This document shows, in pieces, positions 50,860 to 61,142 of a stretch of DNA of 64,000 bases. A program made the position numbers and the translations under genes. Source of the stretch: Parasponia andersonii. Lineage: Eukaryota; Streptophyta; Magnoliopsida; Rosales; Cannabaceae. A model generated the notes under the pieces. That model was given only the letters and a program-made list of their open reading frames with translations, ran no database searches and was not told the DNA's origin. Every line of letters begins with the position of its first letter. The first letter of the stretch is position 1. Location: positions 62,001-126,000 of the forward strand of contig JXTB01000422.1 of the NCBI GenBank assembly GCA_002914805.1, given 5' to 3'.

Positions 50860-52307
50860 CATATGCCTTGTTGAACCAATTGCGGCTTGTTGTTGGAGTC
50901 GTCCTCAATCTCCATGGTATCCTCCTCCATCGACTCCAGAGGAGCCTCAGCCGGTATTTGAGAAGCCTCGGTTCCCGAGGTTGGAGGAATCAGCTGGTAC
51001 GGTGGCACCCAAGGAACTACAGCTAGACATTCATTCCAAGCCGCTATGTCATCTCGATTTGATCTCTTCTGGTTGCTTGTCCCCCGGATTAAAAGATCTG
51101 CGCATCATCACCAGTTGGCAATTAGAGTCAAAACCCAGAACTTAATTTTCGATCTTTTTCTTTGTGAAACTTTATCAGACAATGGGTAAGCATTATACAA
51201 TTCAAAGTAAGAATGCCCATTATCGCATTTGCTAATTTAAATAAACTGAATCAATTAAAGAAGAGGAGAAGAGAGGTTTACCGTTGAAGCCAGAGATGAA
51301 GTTGGAATCAAGAGAGAGGGAAATATTAGGTGAGTTATGAAAAATTGGGGAATTGAGAGGCTTGACGAGAACAATTGCTTTGTCTTTGTCATCATGGGGA
51401 TGGGGATCCCTGTGATCGTGAATGTGATTGTGATTGTGATTGTGATTGTGATTGTGATTGTGATTGGGTAATGGGTCTGGAACAGAGTCGAATTCCTCGA
51501 TGAGAGGACCACTAGTGCCTCTTCCAGTGGCCATGGAAGAGAGGAAAGAGATGACTTCAGGCTCCTCCTCCTCCAAAATTGATGGCAATTCCGCATCCTA
51601 AAAGTCAAATTTAATTGGGACAAATTTAGTGAGAAAATTAAAAATTTGATTTTGACCATTATTCTACAAAAGCTACTAGAAGAAGAAGAAGAAGAAGAAG
51701 AAGAAGAAGGGGTTTAGTAGAGGTAGTACCAAACGGCGAATCTTTCTGGCGGGAGAAGAGAGAGAGAAGTCGGAGAAATCATGGCTGACTTGGTGAAGGT
51801 CCTCCGCCTCTTTTCTCTTTAGTTTTAAATGGGACATATTAAAAATTTGACTTTGACCATTATCCTACAAAAGCTAGAAGACGAAGAAGAAGAAGAAGAA
51901 GAAGAAGAAGAAGAAGAAGAAGAAGAAGAAAGGGTTTAGTAGAGGTAGTACCAAACGGCGAATCTTTCTGGCGGGATAAGAGAGAGAGAATTCGGAGAAA
52001 TCATGGCTGACTTGGTGAAGGTCCTCCGCCTCTTTTCTCTTTAGTTTTAATTGGGACAAATTAAAAATTTGATTTTGACCATTATTCTACAAAAGCTACT
52101 AGAAGAAGAAGAAGAAGAAGAAGAAGAAGAAGAAAGGGTTTAGTAGAGGTAGTACCGTACCAAACGGCGAATCTTTCTGGCGGTAGAAGAGAGAGAGAAG
52201 TCGGAGAAATCATGGCTGACTTGGTGAAGGTCCTCCGCCTCTTTTCTCTTTAGTTTCGCAGCTCTCATCATAGCTCCCATGGTCTCCATTCCCATGAAAC
52301 CCACCAT
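50860..52307 (-). CDS. unrecognised protein with His/Asn repeat and triplicated first-exon module
   Basis: I do not recognise the family. Three exons, 52307-52161, 51597-51282 and 51097-50860, join in phase. The N-terminus reads METMGAMMRAAKLKRKEAED, followed by HQVSHDFSDFSLSS and RKIRRL. Exon 2 starts DAELPSILEEEEPEVISFL and contains an (Asn-His) run of about seven units, encoded by a TGATTG repeat, then HIHDHRDPHPHDDKDK. Exon 3 contains RDDIAAWNECLAVVPWVPPY and an acidic SMEEDTMEIEDD. No membrane segment or known catalytic motif is visible; a nuclear protein is plausible from the basic KLKRK and RKIRR clusters. The frame stops at TGA 50862-50860, but coding-like sequence continues to 50745, which would give 271 aa. 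Two extra copies of the exon 1 end lie in intron 1. Confidence 0.7.
51637..52255 (-). repeat. three tandem copies of an exon-intron module (about 210 bp each)
   Basis: Units are about 51637-51836, 51837-52058 and 52059-52255. Measured at the shared donor site, the spacings are 222 and 209 bp. Each unit has a (GAA)n tract of variable length, the donor (TTTG|GTAC on the minus strand), and the exon part encoding KRKEAEDLHQVSHDF...ARKIRRL, ending at 'tttagttt'. Only the third unit joins the rest of exon 1. The first two appear to be intronic copies lacking a good acceptor. On the minus strand the GAA tracts are pyrimidine-rich and could act as splice-acceptor tracts. Confidence 0.9.
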
Positions 52308-54017
52308 CCTCCAATTCACAACCAAAACCCACTTTCTTTCTTTCTTTCTTTCTTTTATATTCCGATCAAAACCAGAAAGAGAGAGAGAGAGAGAGAGAGA
52401 GAAAAGCCCTAAATTAATAGAGAGAGCGAGCGAGCAAGATGTATATAGATATAGATATATATGTATGTGTGTGTGTGTGTTTGGAAGACTGAGTTGGATG
52501 AAATGGAATCTGGGAATCTCGACCGTTTATTTCTGATTAAAAATACAATAAGAAACTACAAGTTTACAACTTGATGTATTGTAAAACTTTGGAGCAACAG
52601 AAAAGAATACGTGTCGATGTAGATGTTTCCAGACTAACCCACCTCTCTCTCTCTCTCTCTGGACTTCTCCAGAAGCCAATATGCACATGTATATAATATT
52701 TTATAGAAGACTCTCTTTTTTTTCTTTTTTCATAAAAAAAATTAATAATAATATAAGAATTAAAAATATTAGGAATAAGATGATACGAATATCAGGACCT
52801 CAATTTCACCTAATAAAGTTGGGGTGCTGCGATACATGCGTAAATAACGGTGTGAGACAATGTAACGGTGATTTGATGTTTAATGGGATCCGGTAAATTT
52901 GTAACTGACTGCCTCCCACTCATCATCAGTTAATTTTAATCCATTTATATAAAATGATTTTTCTTTAAAAAGTCTAATAATAATACACTCATATATTAAT
53001 ATTGATATTGTTTGAGTTATTTCATATCGTGTTAGCTATATAATTTCGGCGTTAAATACTTTATTTGAATGTATTTTTTAGTCTTTTATTAAATTACAAT
53101 TTAAGCTAAAATTAAAATTTTCAATAAAATTAATATTAATTTTGATTTTGATTTTTTTTTTTCCTAATATATTTAGATTTTTAAAAAGATTTTAACAGAA
53201 TGTTTAATAGATTCAAGATATCGATTCCAAACGATATACCAATAGAATAGATAAATTGATGAGTCCGATAATGAAATATCTCAGTACGAAATTAAATGGT
53301 TAATAATATATGAATGATATAGTATAACAATAATAACGAAAACCGACCAATCGCGTTCCGTGCGTTTACATCCCTATACGATGCTTTCTCTGGTCAGACC
53401 AAAGTCACTTGGTTATTTATGAGTTATGACCATCACTGTTGCTATTGGTTCAGGAAAAGCATTTCTTCTACCTCTACTCACCCTTGCCGCTTATGTTGTT
53501 GCCAATTGCCTTTTTCCCATCTCGCCCCACATTTTCATGCCATCATTCCCCTTCTTTTTTTTTTTTTTTCCATTTGACAATAAATTGAAACTTTTAAACC
53601 TGACACCACAATCCATATGTCAATCAATTAATTACAAAGTGTGAAAGAGCGCACATTTAGCAATCCTTATAAACAATATGCCTTTTCCTATTAAAAATTA
53701 AAATTACTTCGTAAAACAAGTCATGCTGAAAACACTTCATTCGAATTATGAACCACGCAAATCCTCCGTAAGAAAAAGAAAGATTCTATACATGGCTATG
53801 GGACACAAGTGGAAACCTTTGATTTTGAGCATTGTAATCTCATCACTAAACAAACATTCCCTTACCTCATTCTCTTTAACAACATAACATGTGCTATTCA
53901 AATCTCTTAGCTTATCCTGCTTGACACCTTTTTCTAACTTATATTCTCTTCTATAAAATATTTGTATCTAAAGACAATAAATTAAAATAATAGACGAATC
54001 ACATACCCATATACAAA

Positions 54018-54048
<31 letters not shown>

Positions 54049-54327
54049 CATTGACATCAACGTTATAGCAATTCTGTACACTTTAGCTGCCACAAATACG
54101 ATAAAAACAGCGACATATTATTCAGATAATCTCGCTATTTACCTTTTTATTGGCGCACTGAAATCTGACTAAGATGGTTTTGCTACAAAAAGAAAGAAAT
54201 AATACTTCTACAGCCTTCCTCTACACAACTAGGATAGCTGATGTTATTCTATAATGGCTCTTCGGAGTCGCTTCAAACTCTCACAACAGTTGAACACAAG
54301 GATTTTAATATGCTCAAGAATTTTGAG
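52308..54327. other. intergenic between two minus-strand genes
   Basis: It begins with the promoter and leader of the unrecognised gene: TTTC repeat near 52333-52354, GA run near 52376-52402, TG run near 52463-52482 and CT run near 52641-52660. It then becomes AT-rich. A partial MITE copy lies at about 53590-53676, and an (AAT)n run lies at 54017-54047. The region from about 54150 to 54327 should be the ISA1 3' untranslated region. Confidence 0.6.
53590..53676. repeat. partial copy of the MITE found in an ISA1 intron
   Basis: It shares with 55700-55763 the order 'aatccatatgtcaa', 'agtgtgaaagag' and 'catttagcaatcc'. Only the right half is present. Confidence 0.6.
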
Positions 54328-57300
54328 CTAAGCATCTACATCTGGTGTGAGTAACAGAACGATGGAAGAATAACTTAGCATAGGGTACATATTTGCTTCG
54401 AAGAAGTGAGCATACTGTCTTAGCGCAATATCCCTTCCTGGGAGATCAACGGAGAGGACATCATACGGTGCAGGCTTGCCAGTGTCGATCAAGGGCTCCC
54501 ATCTGTGTCCAGGCCGCTCTGGTAGTGAAATGGTAACCGGTAGATGACTGGCATTAAAGGCAACGTAGATTTCTCCCTTCATCGAATCTTTCTGTGTTCA
54601 TATTTGTACCAAGGCTCAAATTCCAGCCAAAGGATAACATAACAAGAACACAAAGAAAAAGACAAATAAATCCCAAGCCAAGATTGGAACCTCATTTTGG
54701 TGACCTCATGCTCGCTAAGAAATATGAACAATGCAGGCCTTTGCAGTTTTTCCAATCGACATATTAACCTAAATGCACTTATCTTTCTTGACCAAATTTA
54801 GTATAGCAAGCTAAATTTAACAACAAATTATAAAACTAACGTCGAGTTGAGAGAACCAACACCATTATTAAAATTTAAGAGTACAATGTGGAAGGTGAAA
54901 TAAGAGAACATACCAGGCTGAAGGCCACAAAACGGCTTGTCTCAGACCAGTCTGGCACTCCAGGAGCATGACCATGCCACTGCAGCCTCTCAGCGGTAGG
55001 AAAGTCTTCTAAGCCAAGTGACTCACATTCCCTGCAAGATCATAACTCGCATGAGGTGGAACAAGGTCAACCAGAAAGCTAGGAAAGTGCAATCCATAAT
55101 CTCAAGGTAATTACTGCCGGAATTTCGTCACAAGGCAACAAAATCTGAAGAAGTCCGACGAGGATTCTTCCTTCTTATCCCACCGGAAGTAATTGATCTG
55201 CAGCCCATTCACAGTCAGAATTGACAATTGGGATTGGTCAAGCGTAGAGAAGCAGCAGGGTTTAGAGAATCACATAATTATCGTGGCAATATGTATTGTT
55301 GTTTCCCCCTTTTGTATGACCATATTCATCACCCATATAAATCATTGGAACACCCTGCTCAACGAAAAATAAAAATAAAAATCAGAATGGATGTGTAATG
55401 TGCTGCATTCAAAATATATTCTGTTGCAGCAGCATCGCAGATAATAAAAGTTCATGTTGCAATTCTCTTCCTATATTTTAATTAAATCAATAAATAACTC
55501 TAGTGGAAAAATAAACTTTACAAGTTCTAACAGGGGACTTGACGTAGTTCTGAAGAAAATATATAAGTAGGACACCGATAAATAGTATCCAGTTATAAAT
55601 TGATAGAAAGAGAATGCTAAATGCACTCCCTTTTACACCCTTCAATCTCACTATTTGAGATGTGGAATAATTTGCTATATTATTAAAATGTGAAACTGAA
55701 TAGTGGAATCCACATGTCAAACATTGAGTTTAGGAGTGTGAAAGAGAGTGCATTTAGCATTCCTCTTGATATAAAAAGGTGCGAAAGTGATTTGACTTCA
55801 ACTGAGAGCAGAAATTGAACCTTACTTGAGAAACCATTAGGCAGAGGAAAAAATTCCGCATCTGTCGCTCCCTTAATTTCTTCACGGAAATGCTCACAAA
55901 CTCTCCCTCCTGTTTGTTCCCAGGACCACCAGAAAAGAAGAAAGGAATTATACATCTCTGTTCGTTATTCTAGTTCTTGTCTTTCTTGTTTTTTTTTTTT
56001 TTTCCTTCAAATGTCTGTATGGTTTCAAGTTTTGCAGCAACAAATACACACCCCATCTTTACAGACACAGAGATATACCTGTCCACAGTTCCAGCTATTA
56101 TTATGACTCTCTCCGTCATTGTTGTCTTCTCCATTTGCCAAGTTATGTTTGTTGTTATAGGTAACCAGATCCTCCAAAGTAAAACCATCATGTGCACAGA
56201 CAAAATTGATACTATTCCATGGTTTCCTTCCTCCATCCTACTCCAAGGATTTCAAAGAAGGATTTCAGCTACAAAAGAGAAGAAAGACCCTAGAAACATG
56301 CTAAATTAAACATTTCGGCAAAAAGTAACTGATGGAGACAAACAAATTTAATTCACTGAAGCAAGAACGTGTGAAAAATTTCTCTCGGGAAACAATGACG
56401 TGACGGAAGGTCCGAAAAACCAGAGAGGAGTTATTTGGAGACAAAAACAAACAATTGAAATTACCTGGTATAAATTAGGGCTCCCACAGAGGCATTCAGC
56501 AAAAGCTCCGGAAAAACCATCTGTACCCTTTATAAACTGCCGCACTGTGTCTCGATACTGTAATTGAAAGTTCAAAAGACACATCGTAGCACCATGTGAA
56601 ATCAAACATTGTATGTGGAAATTTAATATTCCAAACTTGGTGGTTCCTCAATCGAAAGGGAAAGTGTGATCCCCATCATTTGAAACATTGCATGTTTTAC
56701 AACTCATCGCGTTTTCTTTTGTTCTACAGTTGGAATGATAAATACTTCAGATAGTAAACAAACCTTTCCATTCCATTCCGACCAAATACCCCAGTGAGGA
56801 AAGGTGCCAACTTGGTATAAACCTCCTGTATCCCATGCTTCAGCTATAAGCTATTGAAGTGACAAAGAGTTCGTTTAGTAATTATAACTCTAGCAGAATA
56901 AACACAAAAAGATCAATTTTGGGAAGGGAGGATAAAACAGAAACCCAAAATAGTACCTTCACTCCACGGACTATCGGATCATTGCTTATCAAATCAATCA
57001 ATGGAGGGCTACTGAGAGGGGTTCCAGTTGTCAGTAAGTCACCTTCAATTGGACTCCCATATATATTGGCAGCATCCCAGAGACTGCAAAAAGAAAAAAG
57101 GCAAATAGGAAGACTGAAAATAAACATCAATGCCTTGATTAAACTGACCTGAAAGTGTAAGGCAAATAACCTGCTACCCCTCGTCATGATGGACGCAAGA
57201 TCAAAGCGAAAGCCATCAACATGCATTTCTGTTACCCAATATCTGTTCCAGAGAAGGAATACAGAGACCTTCAACCTTATGGAATAAAAAAATGACGATG

Positions 57301-60300
57301 GTAACTGAACATAAAAGAACAGATAATTGCGGAAACAAACTCCAAAACAAAACACGAGGAAAGCTATTAAGTGGAAACTTAATTACAAAAAAAATCACAC
57401 ATTGAAAGAGAGAAGAGACAAAACCAAGCAATCATGAAAACTCAAAATTCTCTCAGGCACTTTCTAAACAATATAGGTAAAACAATAAACTTTAGGAATC
57501 AAGAAATACTAAATGAAAAACATAGAGAGACTATAAACCTACCTTAAGCAGTCTACTATAAATTGGCGCACAACAGGATGGTTGCAATTGAAGGTGTTAC
57601 CACATCCTGAGTAATTATAAAACTCTCCCTGAAGGGACACCAAACCAGGAATTTAGATCATGAATATGTCCTTAGACTTTACAGCAATTTTAAAGTCCAA
57701 ACTGGAATGCATGGCGTAGGAAGTAAACCCCCAATCCAATCTTAATGTTTCAAATAGTGCTGCGAAGATGTTCAAATATCAGTTGTTATCCTTTCTGTTA
57801 CATGTTTTTAAATATCTTTAATAAACAAACTGTAAACAGTAGTGTTTTAGTGCTTTGGTCCAAAGGAACCACAATATTTTTACAAAGTTCTTAGGTATTA
57901 TTTTGGTATACAGCATTTGATAATACAAAAGAAATTTAACCACCAGAGACTCCCGTAAAAAAAGTGCTTTGAAAGTGAGAAGTAGAAATAGAAAAGCAGG
58001 ATTTTAGACACTTAATGGACCAGAATGGTCAGACAACTAACCAAAGCGGATCAGATAACCATAATCATACTGTACTAACTTAAAAAGGGAAAACTAATAA
58101 AAACGGGAGTTTAATGACCCTATTTTCTCACAAAAGTAAGGCATATTTGACAAAAACTAGTAAAACGTTTGAGTCCAAATTAGCAGAACATCAAGTTATA
58201 GAACTCCCATCAATCAATATGTGCAAAGATCAAGAAATTCACCCCAAGCACACATCTCTAGATAAAAGAAAGTAATTATATTACAGCGATTAAAATTGTC
58301 ATGAATAGATTCAGCAACCTTTTAATTTGAATGAGGGGCACAAACGATGTTAACTATCACAATCATGTGGTTGTGTACAACAAAAGAATCAACAGATTAA
58401 ACTCACGTTCTCGGAACAAGAGCCAAAGAACAAACACAGTAAACAACTAACATCTTTTTTCTGGTAAAAAACAGTGTTAACAACTTCCAACAAATTCAAG
58501 TTATACCTTAGGTGCAAGCATGTAATAAACACTGTTATCAGCACCTCTAAAAGATAAAATGGGGCCATTTTCATTCCCTTCAGCTGTGTGATTGAATACG
58601 ACATCCACGATCACCTGCACCAGCAGACTAAGGATTGAAACTCTGAGAAATGAAATCTTGGGGAAAAGAAAAATCTAAAGTCAATACTACTAGTTCTCAC
58701 CTCAATTCCTCGCTTGTGCGCTTCTTTGATAAAAAGCTTGAGTTCATTTACTGCATCACGTCCACAATTACGTGTGCCAACAGATGAATAACGTATCATC
58801 GGTGAAAAGTAATTGACAGTAGAATACCCCCAAAAGTTTACCCTGAGAATGCGACTTATTGAGTCTTTTGCCTTTTTATCCATATCTATGTAACTGTTAT
58901 TAGGTCTAACAACATAACATAAACATAAATAAACACATAACGATGACAATAATTAAAATATAAAAACAAAATCCTCCGCCTGTCATCAATAGTTTTTGCC
59001 AACATCGGGATAATTTCGAAAATTAGCATCTATGAATTTTGATTTCACTGGAGTAATTGAAATTTGGATATTGCTACAAAATGCGGCACAGAAACAAGTA
59101 GACAATGTTGCAAATATTGAAAGAAACTAGAAATAAAGTAAAATTACATACTTATAATCACCCAGGACAGAATTGTAGCTGTAGTACTCAAGCTCATTGA
59201 ACTCATGACAAGGCATTAACTCTATACAGTTGACCCCAAGTTCCTATAAAATGAAAATAATGTAATGAGGAGGATATCCAGAAATCATCACAAACAATCC
59301 TTTTCTGCTTTCTTGGATATGAATCGATGCACAACTCAGTAGTTTTTCCTAGTACGTATTGAAATAAAAAGCATCATCAAACATGGTCAAAAGAAAAACC
59401 ACTGAAATTTCTCATCTTCAGCACTAAATTAAGATAATCAAACTGAAGTTTCAGTTTTAATAGCCAATCTATGATTAGCATAACGACACGGCTGCATATA
59501 TCTGACATTCGATATCAATGCCTTTCAATTCCTGTAGGAAGAGATACAAATTTGTTTTATAGGTCGATGAACTCTACCTTTAAGTGATCAAGCTTCTCCA
59601 CAGCACCAAGATAAGTCCCCGGAAATTGGGTTCCGCTGGATTCATGCCTTGTAAACCCTCGCACATGCATTTCATAAATAATAAGATCTTTTTGTGGGTA
59701 TTTAAGAGGTAAATCTCCTTCCCAGTCAAACTGAAATCAAATGGAAGAAAGAAAAGCAAATATTAAAACAATGTTCAGAACATTAATGTAATAAAAAAAT
59801 TTAACTTTGACTATTGGTGAATTTAATGTCCTTTTAAGTAACTCTAATCTTTTCTAGGAAACAGAGAATCCAGAAAAAGTAGTTCGTGGGAAAGATAATT
59901 CAAAGTTATACATTCTAGTTGAAAACTACGCCAATTTACAAAACTCGGTAATGTGAAAGAATGAAGTTCCAAATTTTCCAACGCCTAAAGCATGATTGTT
60001 TCACAGCGATGCGAACGAGTGTAGAAATAACCTTGCATGCTAAAAAAAAAAAAAAAAACAATATTTATGGCACTAACAAAATAAAGTTGATATACATACT
60101 AAGACCGGAGTTGGGATACTTATGACACTGACAACGATTTCTAAAGTGGAAAATAGAAAATAGAAAAACAGTGGAGAGGGTGTTGTGGAAGTAAAAGCAG
60201 TACCTTATCATCGAAAGAAGGTATCATGCATGCCATTTGGGGCCAACGATTTCCATCTGGACCCAATGCGCCGAACTCTCCCCTGCGTATGACTGCCTAG

Positions 60301-61142
60301 AAAAGAAATGAAATGAAATGAAATCAAATCAAATCAAATCAGAGTACGCTACACTTTCAAAACCAAAACTCATTTATTAAACTATCAAAAAATTTCCTAC
60401 TAATTCCTGTGGATAATAAGCAAAAATATAATCATCTTCCAGAATAGGAAGGAAAGATTAGCTGTAATGAATGAATGAACAGGAAAGGCAAGATGGGTAA
60501 TTCGGATCACCAACCTTAGCATAGGGATCCAGTAGAAGACGAGAAGAATCAAAGTAGTGGCCTTGTTCAGGAGAAAAGTCGCCATGAAATTTATAAGCGT
60601 AGAGCACATCTTTGAAATCCCCTTTGAGAAAAACATGCCATACACTTCCAGTCTGGTTGGCTATAGGATCAAGGGCTATCTCCTCACTCACTCTACTCTG
60701 CTGCATCGCATCAATTTCTTTTTTTTTTTTTTTTTTCCAACTGTATTTTAATTTGACAAGAAGCAAATAGTAATAAGAAAGAAGAAGTTACCTCGTCCAA
60801 ATCGGAGAGAGTGATCAGACAAAGCGTGGCGGAAATCGCATTGGCGGAGTAGACAGCGAAGTTGACGCCACCATCGCGAGGCGTAGCACCAAGCGGGGCC
60901 GGGTAACCCTGCGAGACCTGGAACCGCCCAAATTTGGGGCCTTCGATCGCGGTCTCGGCGTCGGCTCCGCGGTTTCGAGCTTTGACGAGAAACAGCTTTG
61001 GATTGTTCACAGTCATTCGATGAGCCCTTGGGATAGTTGAGCATGAGAGAGGGAGAGGGTTTGGGTGGTGATAATGGAGGTTTGAAGCATTGTAGGGAAA
61101 GCAGGAAGTGGCCATTGTTAAGCTTAAGTGGTGAAGCTCCAT
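54328..61142 (-). CDS. ISA1: isoamylase 1, chloroplastic starch debranching enzyme
   Basis: It hydrolyses alpha-1,6 branches to trim pre-amylopectin in plastids. Eighteen exons close to 792 aa: 61142-60792, 60700-60515, 60296-60204, 59730-59578, 59243-59152, 58842-58701, 58614-58507, 57628-57543, 57242-57171, 57083-56957, 56850-56764, 56557-56465, 56237-56079, 55909-55826, 55354-55274, 55197-55115, 55031-54914 and 54591-54328. The Ser/Pro/His-rich N-terminus looks like a transit peptide. The CBM48-like region has [20 protein letters not shown]. The GH13 motifs are [20 protein letters not shown] (nucleophile Asp), [10 protein letters not shown] (acid Glu) and [15 protein letters not shown] (stabilising Asp). 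RFQVSQG, the [12 protein letters not shown] segment and the GSPNLYQ block resemble ISA1, not ISA2 or ISA3. The start was chosen at [17 protein letters not shown] nine codons later is an alternative. Confidence 0.95.
55612..55763. repeat. MITE with terminal inverted repeats in an ISA1 intron
   Basis: The left end GAATGCTAAATGCACTCCC (from 55612) and the reverse complement of the right end, GAATGCTAAATGCACTCTC (from 55761), match at nearly every position for about 27 bp, continuing into 'tttcacac/tttacac'. The element is about 150 bp, non-coding and AT-rich inside. It lies between the exons ending 55826 and starting 55354. A related half copy is at 53590-53676. Confidence 0.85.
60305..60340. 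repeat. (AAATG)n/(AAATC)n microsatellite in an ISA1 intron
   Basis: Four units of GAAAT change to four units of CAAAT, in intron 2 of ISA1 just beyond the acceptor of exon 3. Confidence 0.85.

Noticed and set aside
52161..52325. Start of the unrecognised gene at 52325
   Set aside because: That position is TTG, not ATG. The first in-frame ATG is at 52307.
54328..61142. ISA3 rather than ISA1
   Set aside because: The RFQVSQG start, DVLYAYKF and GSPNLYQ segments and the [16 protein letters not shown] block resemble ISA1, and the ISA3-specific sequences I recall are absent.
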